Assembly (NCBI RefSeq): GCF_014653175.1
Contig: NZ_BNAG01000006.1
Span: 44,776 to 108,775, forward strand
Direction of reading: 5' to 3'
From: Roseivirga thermotolerans
GTDB taxonomy: Bacteria; Bacteroidota; Bacteroidia; Cytophagales; Cyclobacteriaceae
DNA length: 64,000 bases
Shown here: positions 25,869-34,978 of the stretch, one piece after another
Layout: the number at the start of each line of letters is the position of its first letter
Position numbering within the stretch: position 1 is the stretch's first letter
The notes under the pieces: model-generated
Told to the model about the DNA's origin: nothing
What the model saw: only the letters and a program-made list of their open reading frames with translations
The model's database searches: none
Made by a program: the position numbers and the translations under genes

Positions 25869-27503
25869 ATGAACGTACTGCTTAGCTACCCTATTTTTCC
25901 CACAAGTTTCTGGTCGTTTGAAAAGGCTGTGCAAGGCATGGGTAAAAAAGCCTTTATGCCTCCCCTTAGTTTAGTTACTGTTGCGGCTCTGCTTCCTCAG
26001 GAATGGAATTTCAAATTGAGAGACAGAAATATTGAATCTGTGACGGAAGAAGACTGGGAGTGGGCCGATATGGTCATGTTTTCCGGAATGATCGCTCAAA
26101 AAGAGGATTTTTTAGGGCAGATAAGAGAGGCTAAGAGAAGGGGTAAGCCGGTGGCAGTTGGAGGCCCTTACGCTACTTCTCTGCCCAACGACATGCTTGA
26201 TGCTGGTGCCGATTTTCTGGTGTTGGATGAGGGAGAGTATACGATAGGCCTTTTTGTAGATGCTCTGAGCAGGGGTGAGGCTTCGGGCATATTCAGGTCT
26301 AAAGATAAGCCAGATGTAACTTTGAGCCCGGTGCCCCGATATGACTTGTTGCAGTTGGATGCTTACTTTCTAATGGCCATACAGTATTCCAGAGGGTGCC
26401 CTTTTCGCTGTGAGTTTTGCGACATCATTATTCTTTATGGCAGAAAGCCCAGAACCAAAACGTTCAGTCAGGTACAGGCCGAGCTGGATCTTCTTTTTGA
26501 ACTGGGGTGGCGTGGAGGAATCTTCTTTGTGGATGACAACTTTATTGGTAACAAGCGCACGGTAAAACCTTTTCTCGAAAAACTGATAGACTGGCAAACT
26601 ACAAATGGCTACCCGTTTAGCTTTACTACCGAGGCTTCCATAGATATGGCTCATGACGATGAGTTATTGGAGCTAATGGTAATGAGTAAGTTTTCCACTG
26701 TTTTTATTGGGATTGAAACCCCCGATACAGATAGTTTAGCCCTTACACTCAAGCATCAGAATAATCGCCAGCCCATGAATGAATCTTTGGAGAAGATAGC
26801 TAAGTCTGGTCTGAGAATTATGGCCGGGTTCATTATTGGTTTTGACGATGAAAAGAAGGGGGCCGGGGAAAGGGTTTTTCAATTCGCTACCGAAAACGCT
26901 ATTCCGGGAGTAACTTTCAGTATGCTGCAGGCACTTCCGGGAACGGCTTTATGGGACAGGCTGAAGGAGAATGGCAGGCTTCTGGACGATGCTAATTTGA
27001 ATCAGACAACCCTGCTGAATTTTGTTCCTACCCGTCCGATTGAAGATATAGCCAAAGAATATGTAGAGGCTTTTTGGAAGCTATACGATCCTAAGGTTTA
27101 CCTTAAGCGGGTTTTTGATCACTTTATGATGGTTGGTCAGGCCAGGGTTCACAGAGATCCGGAGCTTAGGGCGCAGCTTAAAAATAGGCATAAGACGGAC
27201 TTTGATTTTAAAGGGGTTTTGTTTGGGCTAAAAATGCTCTTTAAGCTTGGTTTTGTAAGAAGCACCCGTTTTGTTTTCTGGAAGTATCTCTACTTGATGT
27301 TTAAGAAGAACCCCGGAGGAATTGGCAATTTCTTCACCTTTGCGGTCTTTATGGAGCACTTCCTCCCATATCGTAAAATGGTGAAGAAGGAGATTCAAGA
27401 AGCTTTACAAGCTAGAATGGACGGCAATGTTAAAGCATTAGAAACCGATATTGAGCTTTCTAAAGACCTGGCCAAAGAAGTAGAATGGTATAAAGCGAGC
27501 TAA
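25869..27503 (+). CDS. B12-binding radical SAM protein with DUF4070-like C-terminus
   Basis: 544 residues from the ATG at 25869; a GTG at 25836 adds 11 residues that do not match the family. A cobalamin-binding-like N-domain at about 1-140 (MNVLLSYPIFP, VAVGGPYATSLPNDML, GADFLVLDEGEYT) precedes a radical SAM barrel with the cluster motif RGCPFRCEFCD (C177, C181, C184). Later motifs are FVDDNFIGNKR, TEASIDMA, FIGIETPD and GFIIGFDDE. The C-terminal about 150 residues fit the DUF4070 extension. The class includes methyltransferases of hopanoid and other lipid pathways (HpnP/HpnR-like). The substrate here is unknown. Confidence 0.87.
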   Translation: MNVLLSYPIFPTSFWSFEKAVQGMGKKAFMPPLSLVTVAALLPQEWNFKLRDRNIESVTEEDWEWADMVMFSGMIAQKEDFLGQIREAKRRGKPVAVGGPYATSLPNDMLDAGADFLVLDEGEYTIGLFVDALSRGEASGIFRSKDKPDVTLSPVPRYDLLQLDAYFLMAIQYSRGCPFRCEFCDIIILYGRKPRTKTFSQVQAELDLLFELGWRGGIFFVDDNFIGNKRTVKPFLEKLIDWQTTNGYPFSFTTEASIDMAHDDELLELMVMSKFSTVFIGIETPDTDSLALTLKHQNNRQPMNESLEKIAKSGLRIMAGFIIGFDDEKKGAGERVFQFATENAIPGVTFSMLQALPGTALWDRLKENGRLLDDANLNQTTLLNFVPTRPIEDIAKEYVEAFWKLYDPKVYLKRVFDHFMMVGQARVHRDPELRAQLKNRHKTDFDFKGVLFGLKMLFKLGFVRSTRFVFWKYLYLMFKKNPGGIGNFFTFAVFMEHFLPYRKMVKKEIQEALQARMDGNVKALETDIELSKDLAKEVEWYKAS

Positions 27504-28309
27504 TTATTCTTATCTAACTCGGCAACCAGTTTTTCGTCTTTTATCTGCGACTTTTCTCTTTGAAACTCATCGTTTTGCCCATTGCACTTATAACAGTAGG
27601 CACGCACGTAAGCAATAAAGTCTCTGGTAATTTCAGATTCCGAATTGTCTACCTTTTCCAGTTTTTTTAATGCTCTTTTGGTATTGCCCCCGAGTGCCAC
27701 ATTCAGTATTTGATTCAGCTCGGCCAACTGAGAAATGGTTGCGTCATCCCCTTTTTCTGCCTTTCTGAAGTGTTCGTTGCTAAGTTTAAAAAAGTTGTTG
27801 GCCACTTGTTCCGACTCTATCTCCCTGGCCACTTGGCTGTAGGCTTCTCCCAGCCGCAGATAGGATAGCTGAGACTCTTCTTTTTCGTTGGCTTCGATCG
27901 CACTAAACAGGGCGTTTAAGTCTGTGGGTAAATGTGCAAAGGAAGTCAAAAATTCATCGCTGGAAGCAAAGCCCGTTCTGTCCCAAACTATCTTTTCGTC
28001 AGGCGTAATAAAAATTACCCTTGGTATGCCCTTTACCTGGTACTTCATGGCCAAAGACACCTCAAAATCTATATCCGCTTTATAAGCAATAAACTTATCG
28101 GCCATTTTCAACATTTCCTCAGAAGACCAGAGCTTTGAGTCCATGTTCTTGCAGGGGCCGCACCAAATAGCCCAAAAATCGATCATTAGAAGTTTTCCCT
28201 GAGCTTTTGCCTGGCTCTTGGCAAGTTCATAATCTTTGTACCAGTTGATTTGCGAAAAGGCCGGAGTTAGCAGAAAAGTAAAGAGTGTTGATAGAATGAG
28301 TTTTTGCAT
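27500..28309 (-). CDS. Secreted thioredoxin-like protein with helical C-terminal region
   Basis: 269 residues. A signal peptide (MQKLILSTLFTFLLTPAFSQ) is followed by a thioredoxin domain with FWAIWCGPCKN (C50, C53) and the cis-Pro loop VKGIPRVIFI. The rest, about 130-269, is helical and TPR-like in feel (LSYLRLGEAYSQVA, NNFFKLSNEHFRKAEKGDD, FIAYVRAYCY). A periplasmic thiol reductase or chaperone role is inferred. The stop overlaps the convergent radical SAM stop by four bases. The gene is followed by no clear terminator. Confidence 0.85.
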   Translation of the reverse strand: MQKLILSTLFTFLLTPAFSQINWYKDYELAKSQAKAQGKLLMIDFWAIWCGPCKNMDSKLWSSEEMLKMADKFIAYKADIDFEVSLAMKYQVKGIPRVIFITPDEKIVWDRTGFASSDEFLTSFAHLPTDLNALFSAIEANEKEESQLSYLRLGEAYSQVAREIESEQVANNFFKLSNEHFRKAEKGDDATISQLAELNQILNVALGGNTKRALKKLEKVDNSESEITRDFIAYVRAYCYKCNGQNDEFQREKSQIKDEKLVAELDKNN

Positions 28310-28559
28310 GTTTATTATTTTTAGATAAAATAAAATTCGAATAATTATAATAAATTAAAAACTAGGTTTCAAATTGAAATAGAAGAAAATATGAAAAGCA
28401 GCTCTAGAAGGCTCCTTTTTCTTAGTTTATACTCATTAATTACAGATTCACTCCCAAAGTAGGTTGTATTACTTGATCTGGGAATCAAGTAGTTATGCCT
28501 GTCTATTTAAAAAAAGCATTGCGTAGCTTTATCTCGTTATTAACTTAAAACACACACAA

Positions 28560-29876
28560 ATGGAATATCAATCTTTAGAGGTTATTGCTAACCTCAAAAA
28601 ACAAATCAGTGACGACAAGATCTTTGCTCAAGCACTTGTTCTATCGCTCAAGGCCGCAAAAGAGAATGCTGCGGATGGTAAACTCAATGCAGACCTTTAT
28701 GATGCATTGAATAAGCTGTATGACAACAACGCTTGGCCGACAACATCAGAGGATTATTTAAGGTACCTCAAGACGTTTGCAGAAGTGATTCCTTCAGAGA
28801 ACCAAGTGCCTGGCTACACAGCCTGGAATAATAATGATCAACAAAACGGTTACAGCCAGCAGGTATATGATAGACTCTGCCAGTTTTATTGGTTGGTCGA
28901 TCAAGGCCCCGAAGTAGGTGGTGCTAAAGTTACTTTACAAGATTATAAGAGTAAAATTAATGATTTCAGTTTTGCTGAATGGTTAGATCAGTACGCCAAT
29001 GCCTGGGGAAGCTTCCTGGACACTCCTGCTTCTATGACTCCGGAAACTCTTAAGTCTTTTGAAGATGATGTGATGTACAACCTTCCGGATTATTCAGACG
29101 ACAAACCCAATTGGACTACGTTCAATAAGTTTTTCTTCAGGCAACTGAATTCAATTGAACCTAATCTACAGCCTATGCGTCCGGTAGCGGCACCTAATGA
29201 TAATACCATTGTCTGCTCGCCAGCTGACTGCACGTTTAAGGCGATTTATAACATTGACGATCAGGGCAATGTGGTTGAGCCGTTGTCCAATGCGGAAGGT
29301 ATTACTTTGAAGCATACACATACCATTGGTACTGTACAGCAATTGTTGAATAACAGTCCATTGGCTGAGCGTTTTTACGGAGGTACGTTTGTCCATTACT
29401 TCTTGAATCCATTTGATTACCACCGTTTTCATGTTCCTGTGGCTGGTAAAGTGGTAGATTCTCAAAAAGTGCATGGCAATGTTTTCTTGAATGTAGAGAT
29501 TACCGACAACCAGTTTGATGCTCCTGACGGTGCCGGAGATGGTTATGAGTTTACCCAAGCCAGAGGGGTAATTATTGTAGATACTGCGGGTAGTGATGCT
29601 GGTGATGTAGGTTTAGTTGCTACTATTCCAATTGGAATGGCACAGGTGTCTTCAGTGCACATGGAATTGCAAAATGGTGCTATTGTGCACAAAGGCGATG
29701 AGTTTGGCTATTTTGCTTTCGGTGGGTCCGACATTATTATGGTGTTCGAACGTCCACAAGAAGCCTTAAGGTTTGTGAAGTATTGGGATAACCGACAGGT
29801 GAATGCTACAGACGCTCAAAAGCAGGTTGCTCCGTTCCACTTTAAATATGGACAGCCCTCAGTGATTTTTAAATAG
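28560..29876 (+). CDS. PsiD-like pyruvoyl-dependent decarboxylase (phosphatidylserine decarboxylase family, soluble form)
   Basis: 438 residues, longer than bacterial PSD enzymes and with no membrane anchor. The C-half is a PSD catalytic domain: FNKFFFRQLN, MRPV, VCSPADC (D223), LNPFDYHRFHVPVAGKV (H288, H291) and the self-cleavage site HKGDEFGYFAFGGSD, with S390 as the predicted pyruvoyl source. The N-half has DQYANAWGSFLDTPAS at about 143-158, which resembles the N-terminal PSDC-type domain of fungal L-tryptophan decarboxylase PsiD. By architecture it is closer to amino-acid decarboxylases than to membrane PSD. It is an orphan gene with a good terminator. Confidence 0.8.
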   Translation: MEYQSLEVIANLKKQISDDKIFAQALVLSLKAAKENAADGKLNADLYDALNKLYDNNAWPTTSEDYLRYLKTFAEVIPSENQVPGYTAWNNNDQQNGYSQQVYDRLCQFYWLVDQGPEVGGAKVTLQDYKSKINDFSFAEWLDQYANAWGSFLDTPASMTPETLKSFEDDVMYNLPDYSDDKPNWTTFNKFFFRQLNSIEPNLQPMRPVAAPNDNTIVCSPADCTFKAIYNIDDQGNVVEPLSNAEGITLKHTHTIGTVQQLLNNSPLAERFYGGTFVHYFLNPFDYHRFHVPVAGKVVDSQKVHGNVFLNVEITDNQFDAPDGAGDGYEFTQARGVIIVDTAGSDAGDVGLVATIPIGMAQVSSVHMELQNGAIVHKGDEFGYFAFGGSDIIMVFERPQEALRFVKYWDNRQVNATDAQKQVAPFHFKYGQPSVIFK

Positions 29877-29892
29877 GCAGGGATATACTAGA

Positions 29893-29937
29893 ACTTGAGA
29901 GATGACTTCCAGAAGCCACCTCTCAAGTTTTTCTTTT
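29893..29937 (+). terminator. Terminator after the PsiD-like gene
   Basis: ACTTGAGAG at 29893-29901 pairs with CTCTCAAGT at 29920-29928, with further inner pairing (CTTC/GAAG), followed by TTTTCTTTTTT. It abuts the valS stop on the other strand. Confidence 0.82.
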
Positions 29938-32622
29938 TTAACTGAGGGAAGCCAGTTTCTCTTCCAATACTTTAATCTTAGATTCAGCATCGGCCTGCTT
30001 CTTCTTCTCATTGGCAACTACTTGTTCAGGAGCTCCATTGACGAACTTCTCATTGCTGAGTTTTTTCATTACGCTGTTCAGAAACCCTCTGGTATATTCC
30101 AGTTCTTTGGTTATTTCGGCTTTTTCGGCTTCAACATCAATTGAGCCTTCCGGTAGGGGCAGGTAAAACTCGTCTGACTTTATAACAAAACTCAGTGAGT
30201 TGTCTACCTTTTCTTCGGTAAATCGGAGTTCGCCAATATTACCAAGTTTAGTGATTACCCCGGCAAAGCGCTGGTAGGCTTCTTGCTCTTTGGCCCGTAT
30301 GTACAGGTCGAGAGTTTCTTTGGGAGAAATGCCTTTGCTGCTGCGTGCGTTTCTGATTTGCGAAATCAGTTCAAATGCAGTTTCAGCATTTTTGGTGAGT
30401 TGGGCATCGGTGCCCCCCATTACCGGCCATGCAGAAACAATGATGTCTTGCTCTTCACCTCTTTCTCTCAATTCACTCCATATTTCTTCAGAAATAAATG
30501 GCATGAAAGGATGCAGAATTTTCATGATTTTTTCGAAGAAGTTGAGCGTTACCTCGTAGGTAGCCGGGTCGATGGGTTGCCCGTAAGCGGGTTTAATCAT
30601 TTCGAGGTACCAAGAGCAGAAGTCGTTCCAGATGAGCTTGTAGGTGGCCATAAGGGCATCGGAGATTCTAAACTTGCTGAAATGGTCTTCAATTTCGGCC
30701 AATGTTTCATTGAATCTTGAGTCGAACCACTGTATGGCTATGGTATTTTCTCCCGGAGTAGCATTGCCTTTTACCTCCCAGCCTTTTACTAAACGGAAAG
30801 CATTCCAGATTTTATTGGCGAAGTTTCTGCCTTGCTCAACAAGTTTTTCATCGTATAGCAAGTCGTTTCCGGCTGGGGAAGAGAACAGCATACCCGTGCG
30901 AACGGCATCAGCTCCATAGTCGCGAATCAGGTCGAGCGGATCAGGAGAGTTGCCTAGTGACTTAGACATTTTTCTGCGCTGCTTGTCTCTTACAATACCG
31001 GTTAGGTATACATGTTTGAAGGGCTTGTCGTCCATGTATTCATAGCCGGCAATAATCATTCTGGCCACCCAGAAAAACAGAATCTCTGGTGCTGTAACCA
31101 ATACAGAGGTAGGATAGAAGTAATCCAGATCAGCGTTTTTTCCTTTGATGATTTTGCCCGTTTCTTTGTCGAAGCAGTCGTCATTAAAACCATCGAAAAC
31201 AGCCATTGGAAATAGCCATGAAGACGCCCAGGTATCGAGTACATCCTCGTCTTGACGCAGGTCTGAGGCAGTCAGGTCATTAGTTCCCGATTTCTTTCTG
31301 GCCAATTCTACAGCTTCCTCCAGGCTTTCTGCTACCACAAAATCGTCATCGCCCTCGCCATAGAAGTATGCAGGAATTCTTTGTCCCCACCAGAGCTGGC
31401 GCGAAATACACCAGTCTTTTACATTTTCCATCCAGTGGTTATAGGTGTTTTTAAACTTAGATGGGAGTAGTTCAATTTCATCGTCCATTACCACCTTGTG
31501 AGCAGTTTTGGAAATTTCCTTCATGTTAATGAACCACTGCAAAGAGAGCTTAGGCTCAATCACCGTATTTGTGCGTTCTGAACGACCTATTTTGGTGGTA
31601 AATTCCTCAAAGCCCATAAGGTAACCGGCTTCTTCCAGGTCTTTGATGATCTGTTTGCGTACGGCAAATCGATCCATGCCTACGTAAGCCGGTATTTCAC
31701 ACTTCTCATTCAGGGTGCCATCAAGGTTGATAGTATCTATCACCTCCAGGTTATGGCGCAGACCTATTTCGTAGTCGTTAGGGTCGTGAGCCGGAGTTAC
31801 CTTGAGGCATCCGGTACCAAAATCCATTTCTACGTAATCATCGCCAATAATGGGGATTTCTCTACCAATAAACGGCACTAGAGCTTTTTTTCCGATTAGG
31901 TGCTTAAAGCGTTCGTCTTTAGGGTTTACGGCAATACCCGTATCACCCAAAATAGTTTCAGGGCGTTGGGTGGCAATGATCACCTTCTCATCAGAGTCTT
32001 TAATGCTGTATTGAACCTTATAAAGTTTAGAAACTTCTTCTTTGTCCGCATAAATCACTTCTTCGTTGGAAACTGTGGTTTGGGCTTCAACATCCCAGTT
32101 CACCATTCTCCATCCACGGTAGATGTAGCCTTTTTTGTACAGGTCTACGAAAACCCGAATAACTGCCTTATAATAGGCATCATCCATGGTAAAAGCAGTT
32201 CGTTCCCAATCGCAGGAAGCGCCCAGTTTTTTTAGCTGCTCAAGGATAATTCCTCCATACTTTTCTTTCCATTCCCAGGAGTATTTCATGAATTCATCGC
32301 GGGTCAGATCAGATTTCTTGATTCCTTTTTCGCGAAGCATTCTTACCACTTTGGCTTCGGTGGCAATCGAAGCATGGTCGGTCCCCGGTACCCAAAGGGC
32401 TTCCTTGCCTTCCATTCGGGCCTTACGGATGAGTACATCCTGAATGGTGTTGTTGAGCATGTGGCCCATGTGCAATACACCCGTCACGTTTGGAGGCGGA
32501 ATGACTATGGTAAACGGCTCTTTTTTCGGATTGACCCGGGCTTTGAAATAGCCTTTATCCATCCAATGTTTGTACCATTTGTCTTCTACCTTTTGCGGTT
32601 CGTATTTGCTTGAAAGTGACAT
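29938..32622 (-). CDS. valS: Valyl-tRNA synthetase
   Basis: 894 residues from the ATG at 32622. A frame extension to 32715 would add 31 residues encoded by heptad-repeat DNA (NERIFQPPASSFQLF) and is rejected. Class I motifs: PPPNVTGVLHMGHML (HMGH at 51-54) and KMSKSLGNSPDP. The editing domain carries LGDTGIAVNP and VTPAHDPNDYEIG. The anticodon-binding region is followed by a C-terminal coiled coil (EAEKAEITKELEYTRGFLNS to the end), the usual ValS tRNA-binding arm. Cytoplasmic, essential for charging tRNA-Val. Confidence 0.96.
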   Translation of the reverse strand: MSLSSKYEPQKVEDKWYKHWMDKGYFKARVNPKKEPFTIVIPPPNVTGVLHMGHMLNNTIQDVLIRKARMEGKEALWVPGTDHASIATEAKVVRMLREKGIKKSDLTRDEFMKYSWEWKEKYGGIILEQLKKLGASCDWERTAFTMDDAYYKAVIRVFVDLYKKGYIYRGWRMVNWDVEAQTTVSNEEVIYADKEEVSKLYKVQYSIKDSDEKVIIATQRPETILGDTGIAVNPKDERFKHLIGKKALVPFIGREIPIIGDDYVEMDFGTGCLKVTPAHDPNDYEIGLRHNLEVIDTINLDGTLNEKCEIPAYVGMDRFAVRKQIIKDLEEAGYLMGFEEFTTKIGRSERTNTVIEPKLSLQWFINMKEISKTAHKVVMDDEIELLPSKFKNTYNHWMENVKDWCISRQLWWGQRIPAYFYGEGDDDFVVAESLEEAVELARKKSGTNDLTASDLRQDEDVLDTWASSWLFPMAVFDGFNDDCFDKETGKIIKGKNADLDYFYPTSVLVTAPEILFFWVARMIIAGYEYMDDKPFKHVYLTGIVRDKQRRKMSKSLGNSPDPLDLIRDYGADAVRTGMLFSSPAGNDLLYDEKLVEQGRNFANKIWNAFRLVKGWEVKGNATPGENTIAIQWFDSRFNETLAEIEDHFSKFRISDALMATYKLIWNDFCSWYLEMIKPAYGQPIDPATYEVTLNFFEKIMKILHPFMPFISEEIWSELRERGEEQDIIVSAWPVMGGTDAQLTKNAETAFELISQIRNARSSKGISPKETLDLYIRAKEQEAYQRFAGVITKLGNIGELRFTEEKVDNSLSFVIKSDEFYLPLPEGSIDVEAEKAEITKELEYTRGFLNSVMKKLSNEKFVNGAPEQVVANEKKKQADAESKIKVLEEKLASLS

Positions 32623-32666
32623 AAAAGTGTACTGCTTAAAATGAAGGTGCAAAAATAGGGGGAAAA

Positions 32667-32694
32667 GCTGGAAGCTGGAAGCTGGAGGCTGGAA
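32667..32694. repeat. Tandem heptad array, GCTGGAA x 4
   Basis: Four 7-base units: GCTGGAA, GCTGGAA, GCTGGAG, GCTGGAA. They lie upstream of valS in the intergenic region. Confidence 0.9.
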
Positions 32695-32710
32695 GATTCG
32701 TTCGTTTTGG

Positions 32711-32793
32711 TTCATAGTTCATAGTTCGTAGTTTGTAGTTCATGGCTCATGGTGAACTTTGGTGACTATGAACTATGAATCATCAGTTATGAA
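32711..32793. repeat. Tandem heptad array TTCATAG with an inverted partner
   Basis: Six degenerate 7-base units (TTCATAG, TTCATAG, TTCGTAG, TTTGTAG, TTCATGG, CTCATGG) at 32711-32752 face inverted units CTATGAA, CTATGAA and TTATGAA at 32766-32772, 32773-32779 and 32787-32793. The last unit contains the stop codon of the methyltransferase gene, so the array reaches into its end. Confidence 0.85.
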
Positions 32794-34136
32794 CTGATTC
32801 TGATTCTCCAATTCGTAGGATAGTAGTTGTTTACCCTTTGCTGAATACGGTTGGCCCAGCCCAATCCCAGGCCTTGGTAAGTAATCAGGTTCCAGCCGTT
32901 GTTCATGGCTTCAAAGTTGAAATTCTCCTTACGGAGATAGTTCAGAGCCTCTTCAAGATTCAATTCAAAGGTTGAAAGTTGATTGTGATCCAATGCTGTT
33001 GAAAATGCCAGTCCTTCGTTAGGGATTAGTTTTTTGCCTTTCAATCGGCCAATGTCAATGCCTTCTGAAATAATGTAGAGGTTGGAGTTGATGTCATGAA
33101 TCACCTCTTTCCATTGATTAGGAAGGGCAATGAACAGGTCGTTGTGTTTGATGAAGTCGAATTGTTCAGGCTCCTTCAGCCACTGGCTGACAGTTCCAAT
33201 TTCCTGTTTCGAAGCAAAATTCATGGGCTTCTTCTGCTTTCGGAGCTTCTTTTCAAAGCCATCGTTTTTTCTTACCGCAGCAATGAAGAAACCCTCACCT
33301 TTTACTTTGTGCGGATAGGCATGAAAACCTTTAATGCCCCTAGTTTCGGTTTCGGCAAAGCCCCAGTCATCGTTTAGGTTAATGGAAATACCTTCGGCAT
33401 CTAGTTGCTCACTTAACCACTCTAGATTTTCTTCATTTTCCAGCGAATTATAGGTGCAGGTGGAGTAAATGAGTACACCGCCTGGTTTCAATGCCGGCCA
33501 GATATCCGCCAGAATTCGCTGCTGGCGGGTCGCGCAAAGTTTTACGGCTTCAGGACTCCATTCATTCATGGCTTCGGGTTCTCTGCGGAACAGCCCTTCG
33601 CCAGAACAGGGTGCATCTACCACAATTACATCGAATTGCACATTCAGCCTGTCGAAATGAGAAGGGTCATTATTGGTGATCACCACATTAGGAAAGCCCC
33701 ATTTGGTGAGATTTTCAGCTAGAATATTTGCCCGGGTTTTGATCACCTCATTGGACACCAGCAGGCTGCCATCACTCAACAAACTTTGAATATGGGTGCT
33801 CTTTCCACCAGGCGCAGCACATAGGTCGAGCGCCAAAAGGTTCTCTTTCAAATTAACTACTTGTTTCAATATTTCCTCCAAAACCATAGAGCTGGCTTCC
33901 TGCACATAATAAGCCCCGGCATGAAAGGCAGGGTCTAGAGTGAATGAAGGACGTTCCGGTAGATAAATCCCATCTTCTGCCCATGGAATTCTGTCACCTT
34001 CCAATTGGCCCGCATATTCCTTTAATGGATTAAGGCGGATGCTTGTGGGAGAATCAGTATTTAAAGACTGAAAGAATGCTTCAGCTTCGTTGGGTAGGAG
34101 TTGCCGGATTTGGGATTGGAATTCTGAAGGTATCAT
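32787..34136 (-). CDS. RsmF-like 16S rRNA (cytosine-C5) methyltransferase
   Basis: 449 residues of the NOL1/NOP2/Sun family. The SAM loop is DLCAAPGGKS at 104-113. The two catalytic Cys are C177 in DAPCSGEGLFRR and C227 in YSTCTYN. The N-terminal TSIRLNPLK and the C-terminal part with VKGEGFFIAAVRKN and KGKKLIPNEGLAFS resemble RsmF/YebU, which methylates C1407 of 16S rRNA in E. coli. The target here is inferred. The last codons and the stop fall in a heptad repeat, so the tail may have changed recently. Confidence 0.88.
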   Translation of the reverse strand: MIPSEFQSQIRQLLPNEAEAFFQSLNTDSPTSIRLNPLKEYAGQLEGDRIPWAEDGIYLPERPSFTLDPAFHAGAYYVQEASSMVLEEILKQVVNLKENLLALDLCAAPGGKSTHIQSLLSDGSLLVSNEVIKTRANILAENLTKWGFPNVVITNNDPSHFDRLNVQFDVIVVDAPCSGEGLFRREPEAMNEWSPEAVKLCATRQQRILADIWPALKPGGVLIYSTCTYNSLENEENLEWLSEQLDAEGISINLNDDWGFAETETRGIKGFHAYPHKVKGEGFFIAAVRKNDGFEKKLRKQKKPMNFASKQEIGTVSQWLKEPEQFDFIKHNDLFIALPNQWKEVIHDINSNLYIISEGIDIGRLKGKKLIPNEGLAFSTALDHNQLSTFELNLEEALNYLRKENFNFEAMNNGWNLITYQGLGLGWANRIQQRVNNYYPTNWRIRISS

Positions 34137-34175
34137 TAAAGCTGGATAAGAGTTTAGAGGAGGTTCCTCAGAAAA

Positions 34176-34967
34176 TTAGAACCTTTCAATTTCTGAGTCG
34201 ATCAATTCAAGGGTTTTGGCAATTACATTTCTCAGATAGTCCGATTGAAGGTTGGTGATTCTATGGAAGGTAATAGAGGTAGCAACCATTCCCTCCAGTT
34301 CAACATCCCTCAATACCTTGTCGTAATTTATTTTGGAATGGCTTTCGCCAATATTTTGCTTGTAGTTGGCACTTTTGTCTAAGGCCTCCAAAGGTGTGTA
34401 CCCATTTTTCCAGAGCTCATTTTGTAGGTTTCTGCCCAAGCCCATGGTGTTTATCTTGGGGGTTAGCTGAGAACTCCTGAACTTTTGATACTCTAGTTCC
34501 AGCTCTTGAACCTGATAGACATCAGAAGACCATCTGGAAAGTTGCTGTATAATTTCGGCATTGGTTAGCATGCGCAGGTTTTCAGTTCCAACGATGTCAT
34601 TTTCAATGGGGTCGAATGTGGGATCTCTGACCAGCTTCCAGAGCGCTTGGTAGAAACCGGCTTCATCAAACGTCTGTTTGTTGTCGAAATACGACAGAAT
34701 TTGAGATGCTGCTTCCAGTCCTTCATTTCTCATCAAAATTTTCTCTTCGAGCTGAGACTGGTTGAGCTTGAATTCATCTTTTAACTGCTTGAGAATTTCA
34801 AGTTCCTTATCTCGCTTTTTCAGCCCTTCATTGTAGTTGTTAATGCTTATGGCAATTAGAATACCTAAAACGACCAGAACAATTTCGCCAATAGCATAAA
34901 CAAGATATCCCCTAAGTTTCGAATCTTTCAGGTTTTTGCGTCTAATAGAGCGTAAGAAAGCAAGCAT
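34176..34967 (-). CDS. DUF6090-type single-span membrane protein (second copy)
   Basis: 263 residues. A basic N-terminus (MLAFLRSIRRKNLKDSKLRG) leads into one helix (YLVYAIGEIVLVVLGILIAI), followed by a charged, coiled-coil-like extracytoplasmic part. It shares the (K/Y)YxxGEIxLxxxGIxxA core with the 7527-8246 protein, but the rest is very different. It is 11 bases downstream of the Lrp-type regulator and may be read with it. The function is unknown. Confidence 0.75.
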   Translation of the reverse strand: MLAFLRSIRRKNLKDSKLRGYLVYAIGEIVLVVLGILIAISINNYNEGLKKRDKELEILKQLKDEFKLNQSQLEEKILMRNEGLEAASQILSYFDNKQTFDEAGFYQALWKLVRDPTFDPIENDIVGTENLRMLTNAEIIQQLSRWSSDVYQVQELELEYQKFRSSQLTPKINTMGLGRNLQNELWKNGYTPLEALDKSANYKQNIGESHSKINYDKVLRDVELEGMVATSITFHRITNLQSDYLRNVIAKTLELIDSEIERF

Positions 34968-34978
34968 TTGGGTTCATG

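Noticed and set aside
32623..32715. 31-residue upstream extension of valS
   Set aside because: It is encoded by the heptad repeat region, and class I synthetase homology begins at the ATG at 32622.
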